Positions 17,735 through 26,681 of a stretch of DNA of 64,000 bases are shown here, one piece after another. Below the pieces are notes generated by a model that worked only from the letters and a program-made list of their open reading frames with translations, did no database searches and was not told where the DNA came from. Source of the DNA: Halodesulfovibrio sp. MK-HDV (GTDB taxonomy: Bacteria > Desulfobacterota > Desulfovibrionia > Desulfovibrionales > Desulfovibrionaceae); assembly GCF_009914765.1 (NCBI RefSeq), contig NZ_WYDS01000012.1:62001-126000 (forward strand), in the 5' to 3' direction. Every line of letters starts with the position of its first letter. Position 1 is the stretch's first letter. Made by a program: the position numbers and the translations under genes.

Positions 17735-17977
17735 TTATTGAGGAGAGGGTGTGTCGTCTTCTTCGCGGAATCGTTCAGGGACAGCTTCGCCAGGTGCACG
17801 CATTCCGCCAATGGCGAAAAGTGCCATTGGGACAATCAAACAAAGAATGCCCCAGAAGAAAGGATTGCGACCTTTTTTGTGAGCAAATCCTGCGCCGATA
17901 AATCCTGCGATAGACCAGATAAGGAACATGTAGATATATCCGGTGTTGGAAAAATCAAGTGCCAGCATATCGTTCAT
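17735..17977 (-). CDS. small membrane protein, unknown function
   Basis: This 80-residue protein has two hydrophobic segments (YIYMFLIWSIAGFIGAGFA and FFWGILCLIVPMALFAIGGM) joined by a basic AHKKGRNP turn, and a polar C-terminal tail. A good GGAGAG precedes the ATG at 17977. It lies just upstream of miaB on the same strand, with 42 bases between. No family name was recognised. Confidence 0.68.
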   Translation of the reverse strand: MNDMLALDFSNTGYIYMFLIWSIAGFIGAGFAHKKGRNPFFWGILCLIVPMALFAIGGMRAPGEAVPERFREEDDTPSPQ

Positions 17978-18242
17978 GACAACTCTCCGTAAAATGTATC
18001 GTTGCCGCGTAACTGCGGTGTGTATCAATACGGTATAACAGTAGCGGGTGCAAGTGAAGCAAGTCGTATTTCCTATTGGCATGGTAGGGATTACGCGATA
18101 TAATGGGGACGTATAATAGTTTGTTTCTATTATGTTATCTTCCGTGGGCTGGCGCTGTTCTTATGATACGTGGAAGATATCTTTACCTACTTATGATTAT
18201 TTTATTTTGTGTATTCCATTCTACAAGCTGGAGGAGAAAATT

Positions 18243-18446
18243 ATGGCGACCTTGAAAGTATCTGGAATGAAAAGTCCTGATTGCGCTGCTACCATCTCCA
18301 ATGTTGTAAAAACTGCGGATGGAGTTGAAGTTGTTAACGTAAATTATGCAACTGGCGAAGTTACTTACGGCCCGACTGAGTGTGTTGATCCTGAAATTAT
18401 CGCTGAAATGATTAAAGACGCTGGCTACGAGCCTGAAGAAAATTAG
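18243..18446 (+). CDS. HMA-domain (copper-chaperone-like) protein with SxxC instead of CxxC
   Basis: This 67-residue protein has the ferredoxin-like heavy-metal-associated fold: ATLKVSGMKSPDCAATISNV, VNVNYATGEVTYGP and EMIKDAGYEPE. In active HMA domains the loop is GMxCxxC; here it is GMKSPDC, so only one Cys remains. It is preceded by GGAGGAG. It may bind metal through the single Cys as a dimer, or may have another role. No P-type ATPase lies beside it. Confidence 0.85.
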   Translation: MATLKVSGMKSPDCAATISNVVKTADGVEVVNVNYATGEVTYGPTECVDPEIIAEMIKDAGYEPEEN

Positions 18447-18837
18447 TTTCTTGTCGTGAATGATGAGGCTTGTCTGAGCGGGATGAACATTTGAAAAACA
18501 CGCAATCTACCTTGCTGTATCCCTATGGGGCAGGTGGAGGTGCGGTTCGATTTGCTATCTTGCAGATTAGTCGACTTCTTTTGCAGCTGGAAAATAATAT
18601 AAAAGCTTAGAAGGTTTCCCTTCTAAGCTTTTTTTGTCGAATACACCAAAGAGTGTGCGAATGTATTTGGGTGGATGAAAATCATCACAGTATGTCCCAA
18701 AGAGTCTTTTTAGAGCTATCCAGCGTGAGATAGCAAAGAGAACTCATTTTCATTCTCTGTTTCCAATTCTGAAACCATTTTCTGGTTATGTGCAGAGGTG
18801 GTTACACGAATTTAAAACGCCACTCTGATGTTATTAA
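18447..18837. other. gene-poor stretch after the HMA gene
   Basis: Apart from the terminator at 18601-18635 no convincing gene is seen. A segment reading GGTTCGATT near 18542 resembles a tRNA T-loop, but no acceptor stem or anticodon arm can be drawn around it. Confidence 0.5.
18601..18635 (+). terminator. intrinsic terminator
   Basis: AAAAGCTTAGAAGG pairs with CCTTCTAAGCTTTT, followed by more T. It is 155 bases downstream of the HMA gene. Confidence 0.82.
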
Positions 18838-19317
18838 TTACATCTGTGAGTACATAGCCTGAAGTCTAATGAGATGGAGTTTTTCTTCCTGAGCACATTC
18901 TCGAACTGCTGCTTTTTCAGAGTCCGGCACAAAGGTTTCCATTTCGATGAAAAAGAGAAGTGTGTCTTTTTCGAAACTCATTGCCATTCTGATAGCTTCT
19001 TTTTCGTCGTCCATGGCTGACATACGTTTTTCAACGGCTTCGTCGGAGAACAGGGCGTGAGATTCGATCAGTCCTTCGATGTATGAGCTATACTCGTCGG
19101 TTGTAGCCCAAGCCGGTAGTTCAATATCGCCGAGGCGATCTACGAGTGCCTGAAAGATACCCTGATGTTTTGTTTCTTCAACGGCAAGGTAATGAAAGAG
19201 TTCGCGTGTTTTTTCAGTTTTAGCGGCTTCTTCCAGACGCAGATAAAACTCGCGGCCTTTCTTTTCAATTTCTACTGCAATCGTGGCTATTTCGTTAGCT
19301 TTAAAAAATTTTGCCAT
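18838..19317 (-). CDS. ferritin-like (rubrerythrin-related) diiron protein
   Basis: This 159-residue all-helical protein has two E-x-x-H-type iron-ligand helices: KKGREFYLRLEEAAK with LAVEETKHQGIF, and SFEKDTLLFFIEMETF with AQEEKLHLIRLQ. It lacks a rubredoxin domain, so it is not a full rubrerythrin. Such proteins are common in sulfate reducers and are thought to help in peroxide or iron handling. GAGGAG precedes the ATG. Confidence 0.87.
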   Translation of the reverse strand: MAKFFKANEIATIAVEIEKKGREFYLRLEEAAKTEKTRELFHYLAVEETKHQGIFQALVDRLGDIELPAWATTDEYSSYIEGLIESHALFSDEAVEKRMSAMDDEKEAIRMAMSFEKDTLLFFIEMETFVPDSEKAAVRECAQEEKLHLIRLQAMYSQM

Positions 19318-19684
19318 GATATCTCCTCGTCTTGTTTGTTGCGTGAAATGTACAGTGTGCCGTTTTTTTGCGTCGCACTGTATGTGGTTCTAATGAAATT
19401 TGAAGGAATCTACTACAACTGTGCACAGGAAAAGGCCAAGTCGTCAATCTCTACGTATCTTATGCTGATTCTGTACCTTCGCAAAAGTATACGATGGATT
19501 TCATGCTATTCAAACTTACACATTGTCTTTGCCACAATTCATAAAAAAGCGGGCTGCGACAACAAAGTCGCAACCCGCTTAAAAAACAAGATAGGAAACA
19601 GTAACTGCACACGGTTGTTGTGGTTACTTCACTTTTTTCAGCCTCCGGATGCGTAAAAGCGCCGCAGGCTCTAGTTTAAGCGAA
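19318..19684. other. intergenic region between ferritin-like and PfkB genes
   Basis: It holds the upstream region of the ferritin-like gene (19318 to about 19500) and the terminator of the cutA-PfkB unit (19543-19588). A plus-strand frame across it has no coding character. Confidence 0.5.
19543..19588 (-). terminator. terminator of the cutA-PfkB unit
   Basis: GCGGGCTGCGAC pairs with GTCGCAACCCGC with A and T runs outside. Read on the minus strand it lies about 100 bases after the PfkB stop. Confidence 0.78.
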
Positions 19685-20611
19685 CTAGGAGCAGAAGGCT
19701 TCAGCGTAACGAGCGTCGAATTCTTCCTGAGTGAAGGAGTGCTCGCGGGTGCCGTAGTGTTCTACGCAATAACTTGCGGCCACCGCGCCAAGTTTTGCAG
19801 ATTCCTCTACGGATTTACCGTCGATGATACCTTTGATGAGACCGGCACGGAATGCATCGCCACAACCGGTTGGGTCTATAGCTTTGGTCGGCTGTGCGAT
19901 ACCAACTTCTACAGGGCTGCCGTTGTCGATACGGGAACCATTTTCTGCGAGGGTGGTGATTACGTAGTTGCATTTTTCGAGAAGCTGTTCTTTTGACAGG
20001 CCGGTAGCATTTTTGATGAGTTCAAGTTCGTAATCATTTGATACGAGCATGTACGCACCTTCGATGCATTCAAGCATTTCTTCGCCAGAGAAAATAGTAA
20101 TCTGTTGACCTGGATCGAAAATGTAGCGGATGCCGTTTTCGCGGAAATATTTAGGCAGATTCATCATGTCATCTTTGTTGCCCGGTGAAATGATCGCGAT
20201 GTCATCTTCCTTAGAAATATTTGGGAACTCATAGTTGCATGGATGAATCATAGCGCCCGGATGGAAACCAGTGATCTGGTTGTCACTCTGGTCTGTTGTG
20301 ATATGAGCACTTGCAGTGAAGAGGTCGTCAACAACACGGATGCCTTCGAGTGGCAGATTCTGTTCTTCCATTACCTTTTTGTAACGGTCAAAATCTTTAC
20401 CAACGGTGGAGAGAACAGTTGGTTTTTCGCCGAGCAGAGCGAGGGAGTGAGCAATGTTTCCTGCTGTACCGCCAAGTTTTTCTTCCAGACGTTCGATGAA
20501 GAAACATACGTTGAGCATGTGAATTTTGTCAGGAAGAATGTGATCAGCAAATTTGCCTTCGAAGTTCATAATGCGGTCATAGGCGATTGAGCCGAATACA
20601 TAAATGGACAT
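19685..20611 (-). CDS. PfkB-family sugar/nucleoside kinase
   Basis: The 308-residue product is a ribokinase-fold kinase. The N-terminal substrate region shows EKLGGTAGNIAHSLALLG and the C-terminal signature is DPTGCGDAFRAGLIKG, with its catalytic Asp. The overall pattern is close to adenosine-kinase-like members, but the substrate cannot be fixed from sequence alone. AGGAG precedes the ATG. It follows cutA by 13 bases, so the two form one transcript. Confidence 0.88.
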   Translation of the reverse strand: MSIYVFGSIAYDRIMNFEGKFADHILPDKIHMLNVCFFIERLEEKLGGTAGNIAHSLALLGEKPTVLSTVGKDFDRYKKVMEEQNLPLEGIRVVDDLFTASAHITTDQSDNQITGFHPGAMIHPCNYEFPNISKEDDIAIISPGNKDDMMNLPKYFRENGIRYIFDPGQQITIFSGEEMLECIEGAYMLVSNDYELELIKNATGLSKEQLLEKCNYVITTLAENGSRIDNGSPVEVGIAQPTKAIDPTGCGDAFRAGLIKGIIDGKSVEESAKLGAVAASYCVEHYGTREHSFTQEEFDARYAEAFCS

Positions 20612-20624
20612 TTAACTAGTGCTC

Positions 20625-20936
20625 CTAGCGTGTTTCGTGTTCAATCCAAGACAGAAATTCTGGATTTCCGCCTGTGATTGGTAAAGATACTATACAGGGT
20701 ACATCGTAGCTATGAAGTTTCCGCACAGCTTGTGTGAGTGCGGTAACTTTATCTTCCGATGTTTTTGCAATCAAAACAACTTCATGCGCTGACTGCACTT
20801 CGCCTTCCCATTTGTAGATTGATTCTACGTTGGGAAAAATGTTGGTACATGCGGCAAGATTTTGTGAAACAAGCTCTTTACCAATAGATCGTGCTTCTTC
20901 TGGAGTTGAAGCCGTCATATACACGATAAAAGACAT
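20625..20936 (-). CDS. cutA: CutA1-family divalent-cation tolerance protein
   Basis: This 103-residue trimeric-fold protein shows the family segments MTASTPEEARSIGKELV, LAACTNIFPNVESIYKWEGE and EVVLIAKTSEDKV. It is linked to copper tolerance in E. coli, with the mechanism unresolved. The start MSFIVYM is chosen because GGAGA lies upstream; a longer frame from 20984 lacks a site. Confidence 0.93.
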   Translation of the reverse strand: MSFIVYMTASTPEEARSIGKELVSQNLAACTNIFPNVESIYKWEGEVQSAHEVVLIAKTSEDKVTALTQAVRKLHSYDVPCIVSLPITGGNPEFLSWIEHETR

Positions 20937-21198
20937 GGTATCTCCGATTTGTTGAAGTGCATTAACAACTGGAGGACAGTACAAAAAGTTGAGAGCGAGG
21001 GCAATTGTTCAACGTGCACTTACATAAAAAAGTGATGGCCACAAAAATATAACTGAGTATTTTTTTTGTGGTATCGCAACTTGCCAAAGTGGCTTTCTAC
21101 TGCAAAAATACTGAAAATTAGCCTTCAGTTTTTTTATTTATATATTAAACTGTTATGATTGAATTATTAACGCTCATCGAGCTTTGTCTGGAGATATA

Positions 21199-21837
21199 AT
21201 GCGTAAGAAAGAACGTGCGTTGGAAATGCTGGCGCGATTACATAAGCGATACCCAACCAAATCAACCCATTTAAATTTTAAAACTGTATGGGAATTGTTC
21301 GTGGCCACCGTTCTTTCTGCTCAGTGTACTGACGCGCGCGTGAACATGGTTACTCCAGTGTTATTTGATCGCTGGCCAACCCCTTATGAGTTGGCAGAGG
21401 CAGACATAGTAGATGTAGAAGAGGTTGTGCGTTCCACAGGGTTTTATCGGAATAAGGCTAAAAATATTGTGGCTGCAGCACAACGTGTGGTGGATGTTTA
21501 CGATGGAGAAATCCCCAAGACATCGGAAGAAGTCATAACGCTTGCGGGAGCGGCACGCAAAACTGCAAACGTTGTGCTTTGGAATGGGTATGGCATTAAC
21601 GAGGGCATTGCTATTGATACTCATGTAAAGCGCATCGTTTTTCGTCTCGGGCTGACAAAAGCAACGAACCCGACCATTGTGGAAAAAGAGCTACTTCCAC
21701 TTTTTCCAAGAGAAGAATGGGGTTTTGTAAATCATATGCTGGTTTCGTTTGGACGTGATGTGTGTATTGCGCGTAGCCCACAATGTAGTGTCTGTGAGAT
21801 GGAAGAATTTTGCCCTAAGAAGGGGCTGAAGAAGTAA
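21199..21837 (+). CDS. nth: endonuclease III
   Basis: The 212-residue product is a DNA glycosylase/AP lyase for oxidised pyrimidines. It has LSAQCTDARVNMVTPVLF, the helix-hairpin-helix segment ITLAGAARKTANVVL, the catalytic Asp in AIDTHVKRI, and the four-Cys iron-sulfur loop near the C-terminus (CIARSPQCSVCEMEEFC). The hairpin reads LAGAARKTA where LPGVGRKTA is usual; the Lys is kept. ATG 21199 has TGGAG upstream. Confidence 0.94.
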   Translation: MRKKERALEMLARLHKRYPTKSTHLNFKTVWELFVATVLSAQCTDARVNMVTPVLFDRWPTPYELAEADIVDVEEVVRSTGFYRNKAKNIVAAAQRVVDVYDGEIPKTSEEVITLAGAARKTANVVLWNGYGINEGIAIDTHVKRIVFRLGLTKATNPTIVEKELLPLFPREEWGFVNHMLVSFGRDVCIARSPQCSVCEMEEFCPKKGLKK

Positions 21838-22006
21838 CAAAGGTAGGTGACGTATAGGGATACCTATTTCCTCCTTTGTAAGTGTAGAATTAAGAATCTA
21901 TCTATTTAGAAATATTGATTTTTTATTAATATTTCATAAGGATCTGGCGATAAGTATTTAGAGTCCACATAGTTTGGGGCTTTAAAGTATAAGCTAGGTT
22001 ATCAGT

Positions 22007-22514
22007 ATGTCGCTAATAAATTCGTTATTACAAAAACCCGTTGAAGTGACTCAGCTTCAGCAACCCATAAGGGCTGTAAAAAAAAAATACAGCCCCTAGC
22101 GTTGTTTCCAATCTGTTTGTTAATCAGCAGACTGACTACTCGCAGTCATTCAAAGCAAAAATGAAAGCGATTGTAGCGATTGAGGTGTTACTTGGAAATA
22201 AACGAGCTGCGGAGAGTTCGCTGATAGGCACAGAGGCGCTTACTATTGATACAAATTCTCCAGATGGTAAAGCAAGTGAGGCTGCTGTTAGAAATAGAGT
22301 AGCGACTATCTACTCGAATCAGCGGGATAAAAAAATTCGCCAAGATAATGATGAGACTGTTAAAAAAGAAAATAAAGCGGAACAAGTTCAAGAAGCTGTT
22401 GAAGTAGTTCTTGCAAATATTTCGAAGGCAGTACCACTTCCTTCGGCCCCTGAAGGTGGCCGCAGTGCTGTAAAAGTGCAGAAGGCTCCGGCTAAGATTT
22501 CTATTCGAGTATAG
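22007..22514 (+). pseudogene. first copy of the tandem family, frame broken in an A10 run
   Basis: From the ATG at 22007 the frame reads MSLINSLLQKPVEVTQLQ, as in the two following copies. It stops after the A10 run at 22078-22087. With one A fewer it continues as TAPSVVSNLFVNQQTDYS and on to the shared ending KVQKAPAKISIRV at 22511. The repaired protein would have about 168 residues. The ATG at 22161 inside the second frame is probably not a true start. It may be a decayed copy, an assembly error or a slippage site. Confidence 0.72.
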
Positions 22515-22614
22515 ATTGTAGTCATGAAGTAGTCTGCTATCTAAAATAATTACTAACTATTTAAGTATGTAAAGGTTTTAATCTGCGTGATTCTTTTTAA
22601 TAAAGGTTGTAGTT
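22515..22614. repeat. duplicated spacer, copy 1
   Basis: The 100 bases between copies 1 and 2 are almost identical to those between copies 2 and 3 (23140-23239), with about three differences. The spacer includes the end of one unit and the leader (AATAAAGGTTGTAGTT) of the next gene, so each copy may carry its own promoter. Confidence 0.9.
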
Positions 22615-23139
22615 ATGTCGTTAATAAATTCGTTATTAAGTAAGCCTGTGGAAATGACACAGCTTCAAAAAACCGCTCAAGCCATGCAGAAGAAATCTGC
22701 GAGCGGTGTTTCGAATTTATTTGTGAATCAGCAGACTGATCATTCTAGGTATATTCGAGCAACAATTGAGTCTTCACGGGCTGTGCATGAGGCATTTGAT
22801 AATAGAAAAGCAACAGTTATGTCGGTGTTGCAGATGCAAATGGACTATGAAGCGAGCCATCAAGTTGGAGATCTTGATCTTTCATACTCAAGACGCACCC
22901 GTGTCGCTAAACGTGCTACCCTTCTTTATGATCTTGAGCAAACAAAGAAAGTACATAGTGACAATGATTCCACTACAGAAAAAGAACGCACTAAAGCTCG
23001 AGCAGCAGAGGCTTCTGAAGCTGTTGAAACTGTATTGGCAGATGCTACTCGGTCTGTGCCAGTGCCCTCGGCTCCTGAACGTGGCCGCTGTGCAGTAAAA
23101 GTGCAGAAAGCTCCGGCTAAGATATCTATTCGAGTATAG
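22615..23139 (+). CDS. unrecognised protein, second copy of a tandem triplet
   Basis: This 174-residue protein is highly polar, with no signal peptide or membrane segment. Conserved blocks shared with copy 3 are MSLINSLLSKPVEMTQLQ, KTAQAMQKKSA, SNLFVNQQTDHS, IESSRAVH, LDLSYSRR and the C-terminal KISIRV. The variable middle is helical and charged, the region before the C-terminus Ala/Glu-rich. AAAGG lies about 9 bases before the ATG. No known domain was recognised; the fixed ends with a variable middle are the only functional hint. Confidence 0.8.
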   Translation: MSLINSLLSKPVEMTQLQKTAQAMQKKSASGVSNLFVNQQTDHSRYIRATIESSRAVHEAFDNRKATVMSVLQMQMDYEASHQVGDLDLSYSRRTRVAKRATLLYDLEQTKKVHSDNDSTTEKERTKARAAEASEAVETVLADATRSVPVPSAPERGRCAVKVQKAPAKISIRV

Positions 23140-23239
23140 ATTGTAGTCATGAAGTAGTCTGCTATCTAAAATAATTACTAACTATTTAAGTATGTAAAGA
23201 TTTTAGTCTGTGTGATTCTTTTTAATAAAGGTTGTAGTT
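23140..23239. repeat. duplicated spacer, copy 2
   Basis: Near-identical to 22515-22614. Together with the genes it defines a tandem unit of about 625 bases. Confidence 0.9.
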
Positions 23240-23767
23240 ATGTCGTTAGTAAATTCTTTATTAAGTAAGCCTGTGGATATGACACAGCTTCAAAAAACTG
23301 CGCAAGCCATGCAGAAGAAGTCTGCGGGCGGTGTTTCAAACTTATTTGTGAATCAGCAGACTGATCATTCTAAGTATATTCGAGCATCAATTGAATCTTC
23401 ACGGGCTGTGCATAAGGCTCTTGATAATAAAATGAGTTCAATGACTTCGTTGCTTCAGGCGCAAATGAGTTTTGAAGAGAGTGGTCAGGCTGAAAATAGT
23501 GCTTCGTACCATGGGCCGTTGGATCTTTCGTATTCAAGACGTGCGCGTATTGGTGCTAGAGCTGGACAACTTTTGAATCGTGATCAAAGTAAGGAAGTGC
23601 GGCGTAGTAACGATGCGGTTACTGACCGTGATCGTGCTGCGGAAAGCTCAGAACGTCCTACAGAGGTTGTACATGGTGTTGCTGCATCGCTAACACGAAT
23701 TTCTTCAGCTTCTGGAAGCCACAGAGCTTCTGCAAAACCACAAGCAAAAATTTCTATTCGGGTTTAA
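23240..23767 (+). CDS. unrecognised protein, third copy of a tandem triplet
   Basis: This 175-residue paralogue of the preceding gene has the same N-terminal block (MSLVNSLLSKPVDMTQLQ), the same SNLFVNQQTDHS and LDLSYSRR, and the same KISIRV ending. The region before the ending has diverged (ASLTRISSASGSHRASAKPQ instead of VPVPSAPERGR). A terminator follows, so the triplet may be read as one transcript. The function is unknown. Confidence 0.8.
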   Translation: MSLVNSLLSKPVDMTQLQKTAQAMQKKSAGGVSNLFVNQQTDHSKYIRASIESSRAVHKALDNKMSSMTSLLQAQMSFEESGQAENSASYHGPLDLSYSRRARIGARAGQLLNRDQSKEVRRSNDAVTDRDRAAESSERPTEVVHGVAASLTRISSASGSHRASAKPQAKISIRV

Positions 23768-23802
23768 CCTGTGTCGTAGGTTGCCTGAGTGACCAGAATG
23801 AT

Positions 23803-23840
23803 AAAGCCGAAATTCATTTAAATGAATTTCGGCTTTTTTT
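23803..23840 (+). terminator. intrinsic terminator after the triplet
   Basis: AAGCCGAAATTCATTT pairs with AAATGAATTTCGGCTT, followed by T. Confidence 0.85.
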
Positions 23841-23924
23841 GTCTTTAAATTGAGGGGCTGGGTTTTTTCTAGAGAACCATTAATGATGGAATGTAAGGGG
23901 GAGGCGTAACGCAGACAAGCAGGG

Positions 23925-24701
23925 TTAATCCGGCAATGGAAGACTAAGAATATCTTCCCACTGTTTGTGGTATTTGAGGAAACGAACAGGGCAGAGCGCT
24001 TCACTGTTTACAGGGAGATCTGTTAACAGTTCTTTGTAATTTTCGGGATTGCTGCCGTAGATGAGACAGTTAATTTCCTGTACACGGCGGATGTCGTCTT
24101 TTGTATTGAGTCTGGATTCAGGCTCGGTCGCCAGTAACTGAAATGCTTTGGCAGCGCTTGCTGCGATTTCTGCCCCATCTTCATACACGCTGATAAGAAG
24201 AATTGCAGAAAGGTTGTCTACAGCTTCTTCTTCCATTGTTTCTGTAATCCCTGTTGGCTGGGAATATATTATAGCGTGCCCTAGTTCATGATATATGGCG
24301 TGGTGAAGTGTATTTAATGCAGAAGTAGCGGGACTCGTTTGAGCAATATATTTTTTTTCAGCGAACATGGCTTGAGTACTGCTAAAAAAATCGTATGGGA
24401 TTTGAATTTCTAAATTGCCGTTATGCAGAACTGCAAAGTGCGGTCCGATCTGCGTTCCAAATCGCAATACGACATCTTCTGTTAATAAGTTCCATTCTTC
24501 AACTATTTGGGCAACTTCTTCTGCAACTTCTGATTGATGAATAATACGTGCAGCAACCACATCTTCCGGTTCGGGAAGGTCGTATACAATGCGTAATCTA
24601 CCTTTGGCAGTTGCGGTGGTGGGGGTGAGCATGGCACATGCAACTAGTATAAGAGACATAGCTGCAATAGTGCGAAGCATACAAAAATAATACATACGCA
24701 T
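23925..24701 (-). CDS. secreted DUF4344-like putative zinc metallopeptidase
   Basis: This protein of about 258 residues has a signal peptide (LRTIAAMSLILVACAML, cleaved after about TATA). The zinc-peptidase motif HELGHAIIY is followed by a conserved EEEAVDNLSAIL, which supplies the likely third ligand. This layout matches the DUF4344 putative metallopeptidases. The start is uncertain: an upstream ATG at 24752 would give an unusually long N-region, and no strong ribosome site is seen at either. It is a periplasmic or outer-membrane-side enzyme; the substrate is unknown. Confidence 0.75.
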   Translation of the reverse strand: MRMYYFCMLRTIAAMSLILVACAMLTPTTATAKGRLRIVYDLPEPEDVVAARIIHQSEVAEEVAQIVEEWNLLTEDVVLRFGTQIGPHFAVLHNGNLEIQIPYDFFSSTQAMFAEKKYIAQTSPATSALNTLHHAIYHELGHAIIYSQPTGITETMEEEAVDNLSAILLISVYEDGAEIAASAAKAFQLLATEPESRLNTKDDIRRVQEINCLIYGSNPENYKELLTDLPVNSEALCPVRFLKYHKQWEDILSLPLPD

Positions 24702-24930
24702 GGACGCACTGTAGCGTGACTTTCTGCAGATATCAATTTCTATTAACTTCATTGATTACAAATTAGTAAGGGTGATTACAGTTGTATTTTTATGCTTTTG
24801 AATATGCAAATGGAGTTTGAAGTTGGAACTTGGCAGAAAAAGCATAAACTATGTCATTGTAGACAAAATGATGGCTTGTTAAAACAAACCTCAGAACGGT
24901 TGTGCCAGTGCTATTAGTGAGGAGTGGTTT

Positions 24931-25914
24931 ATGCGTAAAAAAATAGAAGTCATAGTTTTTGATGGTGCGTTGCCATTGGATATATCCGGAGCAACCGCGG
25001 TCTTTTCAGCCGCTACAGCTTTGTTGCAGGAAGCAGGCTTGGGTGGCGGATATGATTTTTGCTATGCTGCCAAAGAGTTGGGCACATTTACTTTGGATGG
25101 AAATTTTCCAATGTGCATTGATTCAGTCATCGGTGAAACCGGCTATAACGATATGCTTTTAATTCCCGGTGGACTTGGAGTTGATTCGGCAATTGCGGAT
25201 GTTGAATTTATGAAAAAGGTTCATCTTGCCGTGAGTGCCAGTTCACAAGTTATTTCTGTGTGCACAGGCTCCGGCATTCTTGCGGCAACAGGAATATTGG
25301 ATGGGCGAACGGCAGCAACGCATTGGCGAATGACTTCAGAATTTTCAATAAGGTATCCGAAGGTGCATTTCGATTCGAGTGTGTTGTTTCAACGCGACGG
25401 ACATGTGTACACAAGTGCCGGAGTTTCTACAGGGATAGATTTAGCGCTCTCAATTGTAGAAGAAGATTTTGGACACGAATTGGCAATGCGTGTGGCGCGG
25501 CTGTTGGTGGTTTATTACCGTAGACCGGGCTGGCAAACTCAGTTTAGCCCTTTGTTGGAAGCGCAGACTCGTTTGACGAAACGTTTTGCTAAGCTTCAAG
25601 AATGGATATTACAAAATTTTTCTCAAAAGCTTTCTGTAGAGCTGCTCGCAGAGAAAGCTGGTATGAGCTCTCGAAATTTCGCGCGCGTATTTGGAAAGGA
25701 AACCGGAAAAACTCCGGGTAAATATGTTGAAGAGGTCCGACTGGAGCACGCTCGTGCCATGTTGGACGCTGGGGAATGCTACTTTGATCACGTTGCGCTT
25801 ATCTCTGGTTTCGGACGTGAGGAAAGAATGCGAAGGGCATTTATTCGAACGTTCGGCGTTTCACCACGACAATACAGATCGCACTTTTCAGTGGCGAAAG
25901 AGAGAGTTGAATGA
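24931..25914 (+). CDS. GlxA-family regulator (DJ-1/PfpI domain plus AraC HTH)
   Basis: The product has 327 residues. Residues about 5-190 form a DJ-1/PfpI domain with the nucleophile-elbow segment VISVCTGSGILAATG. Residues about 225-320 form the double helix-turn-helix of AraC regulators (LLAEKAGMSSRNFARVF and HVALISGFGREERMRRAF). The stop overlaps the start of the next DJ-1 gene by four bases, so sensor and enzyme-like partner are made together. The inducer is unknown. GAGGAG lies before the ATG. Confidence 0.92.
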   Translation: MRKKIEVIVFDGALPLDISGATAVFSAATALLQEAGLGGGYDFCYAAKELGTFTLDGNFPMCIDSVIGETGYNDMLLIPGGLGVDSAIADVEFMKKVHLAVSASSQVISVCTGSGILAATGILDGRTAATHWRMTSEFSIRYPKVHFDSSVLFQRDGHVYTSAGVSTGIDLALSIVEEDFGHELAMRVARLLVVYYRRPGWQTQFSPLLEAQTRLTKRFAKLQEWILQNFSQKLSVELLAEKAGMSSRNFARVFGKETGKTPGKYVEEVRLEHARAMLDAGECYFDHVALISGFGREERMRRAFIRTFGVSPRQYRSHFSVAKERVE

Positions 25915-26504
25915 GTATTTCATATGGAATGTATATATATGATAATGTAGCAAATCTTGACTACATTGGCGCACATGAAGCTTTTGGTATCTCCTTGTAC
26001 CTTTTAGGAGAGGGGAAATTGTTTACCGTGGCAGAAGATGCACGGCCAATTGCGAGTGCCACTGGTTTACAGGTGTTGCCAGATTACACCTTTGAAAATG
26101 CACCGGATGTTGATGTGCTGTTAGTCCCGGGTGCCATGGACTTGGGTTCTGCGTTAAAAAGTACAAAAGCACTGAGCTGGATTAAAAAAGTTTCTCAAAC
26201 AGCTAAATACACCACGGCGGTTTGTACGGGTGCACTTATTTTGCAGAAGGCAGAATTGTTAAAAAATAAAAAGGCTACAACTCACTGGCAGCTTATTCCC
26301 GAATTGCAGAAAGATGAGTCGGTCACAGTGCTGCCAGACATGCGTTATGTCCGTGATGGAAATATTGTTACAGCACAGGGGGTATCTGCCGGGATTGATA
26401 TGGCGTTATGGTTGCTTGGGCAGTTACATACTCATGATCATGCCCGCGAAGTACGCCGTATTCTACAGTATGATCCAGCACCACCGTATACGGCGGAAGT
26501 GTAG
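25911..26504 (+). CDS. DJ-1/PfpI-family protein
   Basis: The 197-residue DJ-1/PfpI domain has the conserved cysteine in TTAVCTGALILQ, followed by THWQLIPEL. The same layout occurs in isonitrile hydratase and other class-I amidotransferase-like enzymes. Translationally coupled to the GlxA regulator (ATGA overlap). Catalysis on a small nitrogen or carbonyl compound is plausible, but the substrate cannot be named. Confidence 0.88.
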   Translation: MSISYGMYIYDNVANLDYIGAHEAFGISLYLLGEGKLFTVAEDARPIASATGLQVLPDYTFENAPDVDVLLVPGAMDLGSALKSTKALSWIKKVSQTAKYTTAVCTGALILQKAELLKNKKATTHWQLIPELQKDESVTVLPDMRYVRDGNIVTAQGVSAGIDMALWLLGQLHTHDHAREVRRILQYDPAPPYTAEV

Positions 26505-26624
26505 TATCTCTGTGAAACGTAGTTTCATGTAATTGTATGAGAGGGTGTTCCTTATCATGTGATGAGAACGGAATGTCTTTTTGCCGGAAAGCGTCTACGA
26601 AAACATACGGGTAACTAGTTAGAA

Positions 26625-26664
26625 TAAAAAAAGGGTGGAGCCAAAAGCTCCACCCTTTTTATTT
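26625..26664. terminator. bidirectional terminator between the DJ-1 gene and metK
   Basis: AAAAAGGGTGGAGC pairs with GCTCCACCCTTTTT, with A and T runs outside. Confidence 0.85.
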
Positions 26665-26681
26665 TGCAATATAAACAGCAG

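Noticed and set aside
18500-18580. Possible tRNA near GGTTCGATT
   Set aside because: No acceptor stem, anticodon arm or D arm can be drawn, so only the T-loop-like letters match.
22161-22514. Independent 117-codon gene in tandem copy 1
   Set aside because: Its sequence is the C-terminal part of the same family, and the missing N-terminus lies just upstream in another frame.
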